The notes: a model not told the origin generated them from the sequence alone. 64,000 bases of DNA from Breviolum minutum Mf 1.05b.01 (GCA_000507305.1 DF239121.1:415970-479969), one strand, 5' to 3'. Positions 9,776 to 18,931 are shown, counted from the first letter of the stretch. Numbers and translations are program-made.

Positions 9776-10573
9776 CTATAGACTCAGAGTCGTTCTAAGA
9801 AAATTGGAGTCCATGGCTTTCGTGAGGGGGTCTGCAAGCATTATCGCCGTCGATACCCACCTGCATTGAGCATTGTCCTTTGACTGCTCACGGATCAGCA
9901 TAACTTCAATGGTGGTCCTCCACTCGGAGGTATTCGGTACAGCACTTTTCGTCATCAAGTCGAAAAGACTTTTACAGTCGGTGATCAACAAACCCTTTTT
10001 CAAAGTAGCCAATGAATGTTCTGGTTTCTGCCAGACAAATGTGGGTGATCGAATGTATCCCCACATAACACGAATCCAGTTAAGCTTGTCTAATGAACTG
10101 GACATGGCATAAGCTTCAGCACTAAGAGTTGAACGAACTATCCTTCCTATCTGTTTGGTATTCCAAACAATCGGTGAAAAGTCAGATGTCTCATTTCTAG
10201 CTAAAGCCTCAGTGCAGGCCATTATGAACAAACCTTGTTGTGCCTTCAATTGCTTCTGTGAAGCGAAACTGGCATCTCCGAAGCTAGCAAAGGTTATTTC
10301 TTCCAATGGTAAGGGTCTGACTATCATGGACACTTCACTATGTTCTTTGGCTTCACAAAGGACTTTGTTACCTATCATCAAGTGCTCAACCCTAGCATCC
10401 GGAATACTCTTTTGAAGATGGGCTACCTTTGTGGCTATGTCGGGTCGTGAATGAACAGCTGCATATTGAAGTGATCCACAAAGCCCTCTAAGTTCTTGGA
10501 GTTCTTGACTAGTTACCGGACTATCCTTTTCCAGTCTGCGTTTCTTGGGTATGTCAATTGGGTTGATCTTCAT
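9776..10573 (-). CDS. Copia RT C-terminus and RNase H
   Basis: 265 codons. It opens with the RT connection (NPIDIPKKRR, LCGSLQYAAVHSRPDI). RNase H acidic residues are visible at FGDASF (about D100), STLSAEAYAM (about E153), LITDCKSLFDL (about D199) and LADPLTK (about D248). The frame extends upstream of the first ATG through 10,621 but is cut there by an in-frame TAG, so part of the thumb lies between the two annotated RT pieces. The ORF ends about 120 bp before the 3' LTR. Confidence 0.92.
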   Translation of the reverse strand: MKINPIDIPKKRRLEKDSPVTSQELQELRGLCGSLQYAAVHSRPDIATKVAHLQKSIPDARVEHLMIGNKVLCEAKEHSEVSMIVRPLPLEEITFASFGDASFASQKQLKAQQGLFIMACTEALARNETSDFSPIVWNTKQIGRIVRSTLSAEAYAMSSSLDKLNWIRVMWGYIRSPTFVWQKPEHSLATLKKGLLITDCKSLFDLMTKSAVPNTSEWRTTIEVMLIREQSKDNAQCRWVSTAIMLADPLTKAMDSNFLRTTLSL

Positions 10574-10640
10574 TACATAGTTCTTCTGACAAACCTTTAC
10601 TGAGAAATCGGGTAACTGCTAAATATCCAAACCTGTGAAC

Positions 10641-11288
10641 TTAAATTTCTTGTACTCCCTTGATCCAAATGGCAGTTTTTTGCTGCAACTTTTCCAATGC
10701 TTGTTCAAAGTGCTTGTTTCCGCCTCCTATGCCGTCATCGACATGGGTGCCCAGAATTCCGTCCAATTTCTCTGGACACTCCGGGTTTCGCAACCAAAAG
10801 AGGCAGTTGTCCAACGGATGAGCTTCGAATCCTAGTGTCTCCAACTGTGTTCTAAACTCACGATAAAAGAGTAGTGGTGCATCAACTCTTCCATAGGCAT
10901 TCCCTTCTAGTAGACAAACTTCTTCCTTACTCATTTTCAGGGCTTGACGAAGCTCTTCTACTGGTTCCATGGCTAGTTGTCGGCCATCGGATCTTCCTCT
11001 AAGAAACGCCGTCGTGATGTCGAATGACTGGATTTGCCATTGGTGGGAACACACTGTTTGGATGAGGAGCATACGAGCATCTCTAGAAAGTGTTGGACTG
11101 TCGGTGTTTACACTATCTAATTCTGGGTCTTCGTATCCCCTAACCGCTAGTCGTGCTTTGGCTTTCTTACCATCACTGGATGTGGGATCTTCCTTCCAAG
11201 TTAATATCCAACGTGAACTCATTATCCGTGAGGGGTGGATTCTATTTCGAAGGAGTGTCTTTACCGTTTGGGTATCTATAGCCAACAT
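10641..11288 (-). CDS. rt: Copia reverse transcriptase (RVT_2), main part
   Basis: 215 codons. RT motifs include IMSSRWILTWK and ARLAVRGYEDPE near the N-terminus, the first catalytic aspartate in QSFDITTAFLRG (about D90), AYGRVDAPLLFYREF (about 131-145) and the catalytic THVDDG box (about 181-186), which is HVDD instead of the common YVDD. Frameshifts flank both ends: near 11.28 kb with integrase, and near an A-run at about 10.68 kb, after which the RT thumb resumes in another frame. Confidence 0.92.
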   Translation of the reverse strand: MLAIDTQTVKTLLRNRIHPSRIMSSRWILTWKEDPTSSDGKKAKARLAVRGYEDPELDSVNTDSPTLSRDARMLLIQTVCSHQWQIQSFDITTAFLRGRSDGRQLAMEPVEELRQALKMSKEEVCLLEGNAYGRVDAPLLFYREFRTQLETLGFEAHPLDNCLFWLRNPECPEKLDGILGTHVDDGIGGGNKHFEQALEKLQQKTAIWIKGVQEI

Positions 11289-13369
11289 CCTATTTCTTTC
11301 ATCTTGGCTTTCTGAAATCGGCTTTTCTCTTCATCGGTTAAACGACTGTAGGTGACTTCTGATCTTGATTTCTTGGCAGCACTCACTAACAAACATTCGT
11401 GAACTGGTCCTTCACGAAGATACTTTTCTAACTGTTGTTTCGGAATGCTAAATTCAAATGTACACATTGCCGAGTGCTCTACATCTTCCGTGGGCCACCA
11501 CGCTTCTGTATCCCCTAGAAGACATGTTTCCCCTTCAGGTGCTTCTATGATATCTACACACAAAGCATCTGCAACCCCGTCCCTTGGTGATGTGGAGTCA
11601 CTACTTTCTTCAACAGTTCTCTCCCCTTCTTGTCCTAATGCGTGTTCCCCCGCATTCCCCGATGACCTGTCCTGGTCTGCAGCGGCCGTCTCGTTGGACG
11701 GAGGATTTTCAGCACTGGGTGAATTTGGAACGGGTGTTTCAACCGCCTGTCTCAACATTTCCTCAGTTAGATCTGTTCTTCCTAAGTTAGTTGAGTCTCT
11801 TCTCTTGGGCTCTTCTTCTGGCTGTTCTCTCTGGGCATCCATCTCATCAGGTTCTGTTGGGGTGGGTTCTTGTTCCTCAGGATTTATTTGACTCAGGTCT
11901 GAATATTGAAACAACCCACTCTTCTCTCGAAGGTTCGCCGTCAACTGTTCGGCCATCTTGCGAACTTGCTCCGGGTCAGCTCTCTGGTGGAAAGTTGTGT
12001 GATGTTGTTCCATCTCAGACAGACTTATCGGTCTCAAGTTCTCTTGGGCACAACGTAGTAAACGGTTGAGATGGGTTATCCATACAATTGTTCTAGACTC
12101 ATGCATAACGACTTTTGCTGGGCCACACCATCTACCTCGCTCTAACATGTTGGGGGACTTACGCTTATCCCAGTACATGCATAGTTGTCCGTTTTGCCAG
12201 TCTTGTACTAGCCCCCTTGATTGTCTCAGTAGTGCCCTACGTGCGGCTTGTTGGTTATCAGTTTCCAGAAAGGCTTGACGAGCAGCAAGTCGGCGTTCTA
12301 GCCCTTGGCGGAATTTCTCTGCTTGCGGAGTGTCATGCATAACGAAATCGTGTGCAGTTCTTTGTTCATCCGACAAAATCGACCCTGGTACTCTAGAACT
12401 CTTCCCTAAAACAGCCTGTTCTGGACTATACCCTTGGTGGTTGATCATGGTATTCTTCGCCTTACAACAGCTTTGGAGGACTAAGTCGAACTCATCTGTA
12501 TCTCGAATTGTGGATTGGTTGTCCATACGGTACATCATATTTTTCAATGTGTCCCCGTGACGTTCTATACGCCCTCTCTGCCATCGTGCCGCAGAAACTT
12601 GGGGAACAATGGACTCAGATTGTAAAAATTCTTTCCAACTTTGTGAGAGGTATTCCCCGGCTTCATCAAAACACAAGGTCTTAGGGGGTCCTGCCCAAGC
12701 TATCCACATATCCCTAAAAACTTTCTCTTGGCTCTTGGCGTCCCTGGGACAACGACGTGCTTGATGGAAATGTGTGGCTTCATCTAAGGCATGAAGAACT
12801 CTATATGCAACACCTTCTTTGCCTTTCCATTCAATTATGTCAATTGACACGATATCGTTGAAATCCGTAGGTGGCTTTAGCCTGCCAGGAGTTGTCTTGG
12901 CTGGTGGCTTTCGTTCAGCACATGCTCCACACTGATAATCACGGGCGCCGGCTATGATTTCCCCTGACATTCCTAAACTACTTAGATGCTTTGCTAGACG
13001 ATCAGCAGTGGGATGTCCCAAGTTATGGTGCATCTTCTTTATAGCATCTCTATGTTCTTGATCTAGAGCTAGGAATTTTGGACCAGAATTTATCACCGGT
13101 GCAGGGGACCATCCGGGGGTTTGTGTTAATACCTCGGGAACCTCTTTATTGATGTTTCCTTGGTTGGGAATCTTTCGTTCTCTCAGGTCTGCGTCTTCTT
13201 CCATAGGAACATCTCTTGGAGTTGGTACGGCAACAGGTTCTTCTAATTCAAATGGTCGATCTTCAGGATTAGTGCCAAAAAGTCCTATCATTATATGACT
13301 TGGGACTGCTTTGCGTCTTTGTTGTGTTTGACTCAAACTTTGCCAATTCTCAGTACCTAAGTCATACAC
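11276..13369 (-). CDS. int: Copia integrase
   Basis: About 697 codons in the same frame as the upstream segment, after the TAG. The HHCC zinc-binding region is clear: MHHNLGHP near 113-120 and CGAC at 147-150. The DDE catalytic triad is visible as D177 (VSIDIIEW), D235 (LCFDEAGEY) and E269 (GRIERHGD), spaced as in retroviral-type integrases. A long acidic, proline-rich tail (about 460-620) leads toward RT. The frame ends at 11,276 where RT continues in another frame. The track start is a GTG with no biological meaning, because the polyprotein reads through. Confidence 0.92.
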   Translation of the reverse strand: MYDLGTENWQSLSQTQQRRKAVPSHIMIGLFGTNPEDRPFELEEPVAVPTPRDVPMEEDADLRERKIPNQGNINKEVPEVLTQTPGWSPAPVINSGPKFLALDQEHRDAIKKMHHNLGHPTADRLAKHLSSLGMSGEIIAGARDYQCGACAERKPPAKTTPGRLKPPTDFNDIVSIDIIEWKGKEGVAYRVLHALDEATHFHQARRCPRDAKSQEKVFRDMWIAWAGPPKTLCFDEAGEYLSQSWKEFLQSESIVPQVSAARWQRGRIERHGDTLKNMMYRMDNQSTIRDTDEFDLVLQSCCKAKNTMINHQGYSPEQAVLGKSSRVPGSILSDEQRTAHDFVMHDTPQAEKFRQGLERRLAARQAFLETDNQQAARRALLRQSRGLVQDWQNGQLCMYWDKRKSPNMLERGRWCGPAKVVMHESRTIVWITHLNRLLRCAQENLRPISLSEMEQHHTTFHQRADPEQVRKMAEQLTANLREKSGLFQYSDLSQINPEEQEPTPTEPDEMDAQREQPEEEPKRRDSTNLGRTDLTEEMLRQAVETPVPNSPSAENPPSNETAAADQDRSSGNAGEHALGQEGERTVEESSDSTSPRDGVADALCVDIIEAPEGETCLLGDTEAWWPTEDVEHSAMCTFEFSIPKQQLEKYLREGPVHECLLVSAAKKSRSEVTYSRLTDEEKSRFQKAKMKEIGCWL

Positions 13370-13489
13370 CTTGGATCTATCAAATCTACTCTGGACTATC
13401 GTTTGTCGGAAGGGACTGTCTTTGGGTCCAGTTAGGTACTTATCTAATCCCTTACCCGCTTTAAGGTGTTTTATCTCAATGTCAGGACA

Positions 13490-14779
13490 CTATATTTGAC
13501 ATTCACGAATTAGACGATCCTCTTTGTCACCCCAAGTTCGAGTTCCAGATTTAGGAAGAATGGATTGCAGTCTAGTGAAGATTGACTCCCATGCTCGATT
13601 GGAGGCATCATACAATGGCCCTTTCTCAGTTTCTTGGTGCATGTCGGTTTCCGGTTCTTTCGTGGTGCTTTCTGTTCTTCGATCTCGGCCTTCTGCCCTT
13701 CGCCTCTTCGGACTAGGGGCTTCTGGGTGTTCTCCTTCTTTAGGTTCTTCATTGATCGGAAAAGCAACTTCATGAACACACAATGCTTGCAACGAAGGAC
13801 CACTTTGTTCAATCAAAATACTCTTGGCTATGGTCTTGGCTAACACCACTGGATAGAAGGCAGAAAATCGCGACAGTCGAATTGATTTGGCTTGGACGAC
13901 ACAAGATCCGGCAATCTGGGCATGTGAATGTTGCCCTCGGCAGAACCGTCCATCCAGACGGGATTGAAGTTCTTCAGAGGTGGATTGAACACGAGTGCCT
14001 TTCTTCAAGTATCTTAGATCATTGGGATGTCGCAGGCCATACTGGCATTGATCAAACACAATGGGAATCGTGTGTTGGACTATTTCCTTCACCTCTTTCA
14101 AACTCCAAACTGCGGATCCGGCTGGATTTTCCATGTGAAAGTGGCGGCCTTTCATGGTTTGGATCTTCATCAATGCGGAACACAAACGAAGGTGTTTCAG
14201 TGATTCTTCTCTCTTCTGTTCTATGTTATGACAACTTTCTACACTTCGACCTAAGTTGAATCGGCTCCACGAACACCATGGTCCGCACTCTGGCGCTACC
14301 CAGATATGACGAGGCTGTAGCCTTTGTATCGTCTCCAGCAATTTTCTTTGACCAGCCTTCGTTCCCAAATCCCCATGTTCCTTAGTGAATCTTACTGCCC
14401 TTCCCCCCATGCTATTAATTTGTTCAGTCAAACGACTGTTTTCACTGGCGTAAATTTCCAACAAGTCAATGCCGGGTGGGGTGAACTTCGATGGCCCTTT
14501 GGGGTTTTGATCACTTAGGACTATCCAATTTGCTTCTTCTAAAGTCTCAATCTTCAACACTTCAGTGTACAAACCGTGACACGGGGACTTCGGATGCTGT
14601 CTCACGATTGGCGGGCAAGGTTGCCAGCTTGAGCCTCGAGATTCTCTCGAGCCAGGCTGTATGCAAGGAAATCGCTCATGGCTGGATTCAGGTTTTGGCG
14701 AGGACGTAGCCATGTGATGTACTGGGGATCCTCCTCGTACACTTGGCTGTAGCGATGCTGGATGTGTTTCTTGCCCCAA
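13490..14779 (-). CDS. Pol segment with cytosine-methyltransferase-like domain
   Basis: 429-codon frame; roughly the first 60 residues are probably read out of frame, before the frameshift near 14.6 kb. From about residue 104 a Rossmann-type domain shows, in order: an FxGxG-like motif I (DLLEIYASENSRLTEQ), a motif IV-like loop (APECGPWCSW, with a cysteine where the C5-methyltransferase nucleophile would sit), a motif VI-like MENP, and a motif VIII-like DQCQYGL near 243-249. These match C5 DNA methyltransferases in order and spacing, but motif IV is PEC rather than PPC/PCQ. The domain sits between protease and integrase, where classical copia has nothing. An in-frame TAG (13,490-13,492) separates it from integrase. 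Enzymatic activity is inference only. Confidence 0.7.
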   Translation of the reverse strand: MGQETHPASLQPSVRGGSPVHHMATSSPKPESSHERFPCIQPGSRESRGSSWQPCPPIVRQHPKSPCHGLYTEVLKIETLEEANWIVLSDQNPKGPSKFTPPGIDLLEIYASENSRLTEQINSMGGRAVRFTKEHGDLGTKAGQRKLLETIQRLQPRHIWVAPECGPWCSWSRFNLGRSVESCHNIEQKREESLKHLRLCSALMKIQTMKGRHFHMENPAGSAVWSLKEVKEIVQHTIPIVFDQCQYGLRHPNDLRYLKKGTRVQSTSEELQSRLDGRFCRGQHSHAQIAGSCVVQAKSIRLSRFSAFYPVVLAKTIAKSILIEQSGPSLQALCVHEVAFPINEEPKEGEHPEAPSPKRRRAEGRDRRTESTTKEPETDMHQETEKGPLYDASNRAWESIFTRLQSILPKSGTRTWGDKEDRLIRECQI

Positions 14780-16794
14780 CTGATCCGTTTGTTTCGCCAG
14801 CTCTCCATTGTCATGTGGGTCAACGCCAGTTGTTGATCTGCTGTGAGATTGGCTGGTGGTGGACCTCTTCTGGAAGTGTCACCGGAATGCTTGGTGTTGA
14901 ATTCGCCGAAGCGGCTTGACTCGGTCCGGCCACTGCAGGATTTCGACGGCTTCGAGCCGCTGGGGATCGAGGAGGGCTGTATACGTTGCCCGCAAACTCT
15001 TCGGCTTCCAACGTTTCCCATTCCAGTTCGGACATTGTTTCCAAATCCACATCTCGTCGACTCAGTTGCCTTCCGGAAGGAGGGACATTGCTCGTTGGAA
15101 CTGTCCGTGTTGGCATAGCACGACGACTTGAATGTTGAATGTCCTGAACCATGGTCATCAACTGTTCGATTCTTTCCTTTTGACTCTGGACTTCGTTCAC
15201 CAGGGTGCTCACTTGGTAGTGATATTCTTCCGACACTTCTTGTGATGGGCTCTGGACCTCGAATTGGTTCATCAAGACCAGGAGGAGGAGTCGGAGGGTC
15301 TCCATCACTCCCTCGGCTGCTGCCTTGATCAATTGCAGTGTCTCTCCCCGAGTTGGCATGGTCTGTCAACGAGTGATTTGCACGAGATTCGCTCTTGCAA
15401 GACTTGAACTCACTGAAAGCTGCTGCGCATGTCTCATATGTTTTGGATGTTTCAGGCTGCTTACAACTGTGGACGCAACAAAGATCTTGGATTTTCAAAG
15501 TCATCAAACCATTCTTATTTTCAATGATGGGAATAGAACGACCTATTGACTTCAGGAAACAACTACCACTTTCTAGATCAATCACTGCTTTCAAACACTT
15601 CATGGTGTGAATCGAAATGAGGAAGGGAGTGGCTCGTGGAACAACTTCAATTAGGATCCAAACCCTTTGATTACCATGTATCAGTGGGATTTGCAACTGT
15701 TTGAAGCTATATTCTATCTGGTTATTTCCAAAACGAAAACCAACTCGGCTATCTCTCTCTTTTACCATGACTCTGATTCGGTCCGGCAGTTGCTTCATAA
15801 TCCATGGGATATGGTCTTCCCCCACAACACTGCGACTGGCTCCGGTGTCAAGAATGGCCATTCCTGACATTGGTAGGATCTTTGACCCCTCTTTGATGCC
15901 TTCAGACGACATCAGGCACACTGGAGCTGTCTGCTCCGAGTTCGCCAGGTTCTGGCTCGACCTGTGATGTTTATCGAACGGCCCTCCCTTTTGGCTATTG
16001 TTACAATCTTTATTATGATTCTTTGGGTTCAATCTTTTGGCATAATAATTTTGCAATTTGGCCAAATTTGTGGTAACCCACTTGGCCTTTTCATGAACGA
16101 TCTTATGTTGATTATCTCGATGAAATGCAACACAGGCTACTTCAATGCATGGACTTTCTATGAACACAGGCTTTGGAATGTGATTTTGTTCCACCAGTGC
16201 CTCTCGATCCATCTCTTCAATGATGACGTGGTTGATGAGCTCGTCCGGCGGGTTCTCGAACTCTTCCATGGAAATCACCGTGTTCGCCTGCTCCTTCTCA
16301 CGATCCGGGCATTCGGCCTTCCAGTGGCCCTTCTTTCCGGAAATTTTGGAGAAAGACTTGGTTATTCGATCCAGAAGACTCGCTTTGCCGCCTCCCTTAC
16401 CACGTTTCTTTCCAAAGCCCTTGAACGATGACTTTCCACCGGCCTGCGAGGGCCAGAACTGTCGATACTTCTTCTTCTCTGTGATTCGTTGTCGGGCCTC
16501 CAAGTACGACACCATAGCTTGCTGAAGATCAGGGATTTCTTGCATGGCTTCCTCCAAGTCACGCTCAAAGTCCTGCACGATGTTGGCATCGGGGTCACCC
16601 GTGCCGGCCAAGTAGTTGATCGTCTCATAGTCGCATTCTTCATCTTCAACCCAGGAACTTGTGACCAACGTCGGGGCAGGTGATGTCTCTGTCTCCACAT
16701 TGTCCGACTCCACATAGTTCGCCGGGTAGATCTTCTTTTTCTCTGAGGTTCCCACCAGAACTTTCGTAGAGAGAGCTCTCATTGACTTCTCCAC
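14602..16794 (-). CDS. pol: Copia gag C-terminus, zinc knuckle and aspartic protease
   Basis: 730 codons. Residues 1-145 complete gag. A GHWKAECP segment at about 155-162 is the second half of a CCHC zinc knuckle, but the first two cysteines are serines (see findings). The protease active site ILDTGASRSVVG lies near residue 316, with the family's hydrophobic-DTG-A pattern. A proline- and serine-rich linker follows (about 480-650), ending near residue 730 at a frameshift. Protease cleavage of the polyprotein is the family role; activity here is unlikely because the frame breaks on both sides. Confidence 0.85.
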   Translation of the reverse strand: MEKSMRALSTKVLVGTSEKKKIYPANYVESDNVETETSPAPTLVTSSWVEDEECDYETINYLAGTGDPDANIVQDFERDLEEAMQEIPDLQQAMVSYLEARQRITEKKKYRQFWPSQAGGKSSFKGFGKKRGKGGGKASLLDRITKSFSKISGKKGHWKAECPDREKEQANTVISMEEFENPPDELINHVIIEEMDREALVEQNHIPKPVFIESPCIEVACVAFHRDNQHKIVHEKAKWVTTNLAKLQNYYAKRLNPKNHNKDCNNSQKGGPFDKHHRSSQNLANSEQTAPVCLMSSEGIKEGSKILPMSGMAILDTGASRSVVGEDHIPWIMKQLPDRIRVMVKERDSRVGFRFGNNQIEYSFKQLQIPLIHGNQRVWILIEVVPRATPFLISIHTMKCLKAVIDLESGSCFLKSIGRSIPIIENKNGLMTLKIQDLCCVHSCKQPETSKTYETCAAAFSEFKSCKSESRANHSLTDHANSGRDTAIDQGSSRGSDGDPPTPPPGLDEPIRGPEPITRSVGRISLPSEHPGERSPESKGKNRTVDDHGSGHSTFKSSCYANTDSSNEQCPSFRKATESTRCGFGNNVRTGMGNVGSRRVCGQRIQPSSIPSGSKPSKSCSGRTESSRFGEFNTKHSGDTSRRGPPPANLTADQQLALTHMTMESWRNKRISWGKKHIQHRYSQVYEEDPQYITWLRPRQNLNPAMSDFLAYSLARENLEAQAGNLARQS

Positions 16795-17336
16795 CTCGAA
16801 TCCTTGGTGGTCAGCGGGCCATTCACCATAGTGAGAACCTTCTTCTTGTCTTCTACGGTCAAGGCACTCTGCCGGAGTAGCAAAAATGCCTGGATGTCCT
16901 TCACCGTCAACTTGTCATCCAAGTCCGAGAATGCGACCTGCATTCGGTTGACGTAGCTGTTCACCGCCTCATCTGATTTCTGATAGACCTTAAACAAGGC
17001 CTTCTCGAACTTCTCATAGGTCTGCATCTCTGAGATCTCTTCCCAAGATGACAGAGCGGCCAGAAGAGCATCCACGCCCTTCTTTGGGTCTGTCAAGGTG
17101 CCAGCTGGAATGTTGCGCACCTGCTGCCATGCTGTTCCACGGCATAGCATAGATAGCCTCGGGGCTAACATGGCCTTGTCGGCCTGGGGGCAAATGCCCT
17201 GAAGGAAACGGACCTTCTCCACATACTCCTTGACCTCGTCCGTTGAAGGATCGAACGAAGGCAGAAGTGACCAAAGATGCGAACCCTTCGCATCAGGTTC
17301 TTCCGATGATGCACTCTCCGCCGCCTTCGGCGCCAT
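16779..17336 (-). CDS. gag: Copia gag, N-terminal part (185 aa)
   Basis: Nucleocapsid precursor that packages element RNA into particles. It starts MAPKAAESASSEE at the first ATG after the leader. The body (about residues 20-175) is the helical copia gag region, with the WEEISEMQTYEKFEKALF and SYVNRMQVAFSDLDDKL segments typical of gag helices. The frame stops at 16,779, but the gag continuation lies in the -1 frame of the next ORF (16,794-14,602), so a one-base deletion or equivalent lies near 16.80 kb. No canonical slippery heptamer is evident, so I read this as damage rather than programmed shifting. Confidence 0.85.
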   Translation of the reverse strand: MAPKAAESASSEEPDAKGSHLWSLLPSFDPSTDEVKEYVEKVRFLQGICPQADKAMLAPRLSMLCRGTAWQQVRNIPAGTLTDPKKGVDALLAALSSWEEISEMQTYEKFEKALFKVYQKSDEAVNSYVNRMQVAFSDLDDKLTVKDIQAFLLLRQSALTVEDKKKVLTMVNGPLTTKDSRWRSQ

Positions 17337-17356
17337 GGCTTCCTAGCCACCACTAT

Positions 17357-17599
17357 CTACCCAAAGTAAAAGGATCTCCGGCTTTCCAGATAGTCTTCCA
17401 AGACTTCTGAGCCACGGAGCTCCGCTACCAATGTAGCTGCCCTCAGCTCCAAACGCACCCTGTGCACCTTTTTCCTGTGACCACGCTGCAAGTGGACTTG
17501 AGCCACCAAGTGACCGTCGACAGAGTGAGTGGTGACCTCTCGATTTGTGCTGTCATCAGCAATGCTGGTGGTACACTTCTCGATTAGTGCTGTGGACAT
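17357..17599 (-). CDS. Short ORF starting inside the LTR, upstream of gag
   Basis: 80 codons from an ATG in the 5' LTR (MSTALIEKCTTS...) to a stop just before gag, in a frame different from gag. The 3' LTR carries the same start, there running out into flanking DNA (9,410-9,622). It may be only a by-product of the LTR sequence, or a leader uORF. No domain recognised. Confidence 0.3.
   Translation of the reverse strand: MSTALIEKCTTSIADDSTNREVTTHSVDGHLVAQVHLQRGHRKKVHRVRLELRAATLVAELRGSEVLEDYLESRRSFYFG
17419..17431 (-). promoter_or_regulatory. Putative tRNA primer-binding site
   Basis: Directly inside the 5' LTR the minus strand reads TTGGTAGCGGAGC. TGGTAGC at this place complements the GCTACCA 3' end of initiator tRNA-Met, the primer used by many copia elements. 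The bases beyond it do not match plant or yeast iMet, so the exact tRNA is uncertain. Confidence 0.6.
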
Positions 17600-17634
17600 G
17601 AGATGTTCATCAAGGATGGTGATCTGGATTCACA
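17432..17634 (-). repeat. 5' LTR of the copia element
   Basis: 203 bp, upstream LTR in element orientation (17,634 to 17,432), TG...CA ends. Equal in length to the other LTR with 4 substitutions and no indel. Its last bases are followed directly by the putative primer-binding site. An open frame starts inside it (see 17,357-17,599). Confidence 0.95.
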
Positions 17635-18059
17635 CATATATATATATATATGTATACATATATAGGTATTATATTTCTGAATATGACATATGATTGAATC
17701 TCAAGCCATTTTTAGTGTATCCTAACCAACCCAATCTTGAGCTTTCAAAATGCGCTTCTCCAAAAAAAACATGTGCAAAATGTTGGAGTTTTTACTGGAA
17801 GTCGGCACTATTTAGAGCTCTTCATGTTCAGATAACACCCATCCATGTCCTTTTAAAAAACATCGCTTGGCTTGGCCTAGTATCCAAATATCCAAGCTCA
17901 TAGGATTCCCATAGGACTGGTATATTGACCTACAAAATTTACCATAGGTACAAAATATTCCCTTCCCATGGATCCATTGGGAAGGCAAAACACACACCTT
18001 CCTTATAAAGGTCACCATGTCTACACCCTGGAAATCTAAGATGAACAATGGAAACCCAA

Positions 18060-18160
18060 CACCCTGGAAGATTAACATGGAACAGAATCATGGGGGTTTG
18101 GAAGATCATTTTCCTTTCTAAATGGGTGATTTGTAGGTTCCATGTTAATCTTCCAGGGTG
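18060..18160 (+). repeat. Family C' hairpin with 24-bp perfect ends
   Basis: CACCCTGGAAGATTAACATG GAAC ... exact reverse complement at 18,137-18,160. Related degenerate units flank it at 18,024-18,060 and 18,160-18,240. Confidence 0.95.
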
Positions 18161-18791
18161 AACCATTTGAAGGTGTATCTCCTATCAAAAAAATGGTGAT
18201 TTGACAGCTATAGTTTATGTTAGTTTTCCGGGGTGTAGGACATAACCCTGGTGGGATAAAACGTCCCAAATTTAACGAACACAACCCAAGGGCGGACCGA
18301 GGTGCATAAGGCATCCCAACCTTAGAAACAGCAACATGACAATGACATGTCCCAAAACCAAGGGTTTCTGAACAAACAAATGGTGATATGTAAAGAGCAA
18401 CTTGTAGGAAAGTAGTTTCAGATGTTTCAAATATATAGCTATATATCTTTCTGCAAAAATCTGTATCATGAAACTTTTCAAACCATCAGTTGTTTGTTTC
18501 AAAGATGTGTTTTTTTCAGGCACCGATAATTGTCACATACATCCGCAGAATACATCCATGCCGGGAAGGGAATTCCATCTATCCTTTCATCATGGTCATA
18601 GAACCCCAACGTATACTAGGGTCATATATACACATATATAATATAAATATATACATATGTTCATCATATATATTATATTACATACATGGGTTTCCCATTT
18701 GAATCCTGTGGTATGATGTCATATGTACGAGTATCTAGCGATTGTCAAAGTACAACACACCTCTGGATTGACTATATGTGAATGTGACACA

Positions 18792-18931
18792 GCTGGATTC
18801 GCTCCATCAACCACGAAAACACCGAACAAAAACATGTCAAAAGAAAAACGACAAACATGTCCATGAAGATAGCCACAAGCAATGTGATGATATCTGTGAT
18901 TGTGGCTTGTTGGAGTCTTGGCAAGCCGCCA
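18792..18931 (+). CDS. Candidate exon, His/Lys-rich
   Basis: After GACACAG the frame LDSLHQPRKHRTKTCQKKND... continues into a His/Asp/Cys-rich stretch (HEDSHKQCDDICDCG). It could bind metal, but no family recognised. Right border uncertain. Confidence 0.35.

Larger units (their letters stand above)
9455..17634 (-). mobile_element. Full-length Ty1/copia LTR retrotransposon, frame-broken
   Basis: An 8.2-kb element bounded by two 203-bp LTRs that begin TG and end CA. In element orientation the order is LTR, primer-binding site, gag, zinc knuckle, aspartic protease, methyltransferase-like domain, integrase, reverse transcriptase, RNase H, polypurine tract, LTR. Integrase before RT is diagnostic of copia. 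The coding region carries at least four frameshifts (near 16.8, 14.6, 11.28 and 10.68 kb) and two in-frame TAG codons (13,490-13,492 and 10,619-10,621), so this copy is probably non-autonomous. The LTRs differ at only 4 of 203 positions, so insertion was fairly recent. It lies in a TA-rich tract, and I could not define an exact target-site duplication. Flanking candidate exons are on the plus strand, so it may sit antisense in an intron. Confidence 0.95.

Noticed and set aside
11445..12560. Plus-strand ORFs inside the retroelement
   Set aside because: Antisense shadows of integrase and linker; the same applies to the other plus ORFs between 9.5 and 17.3 kb.
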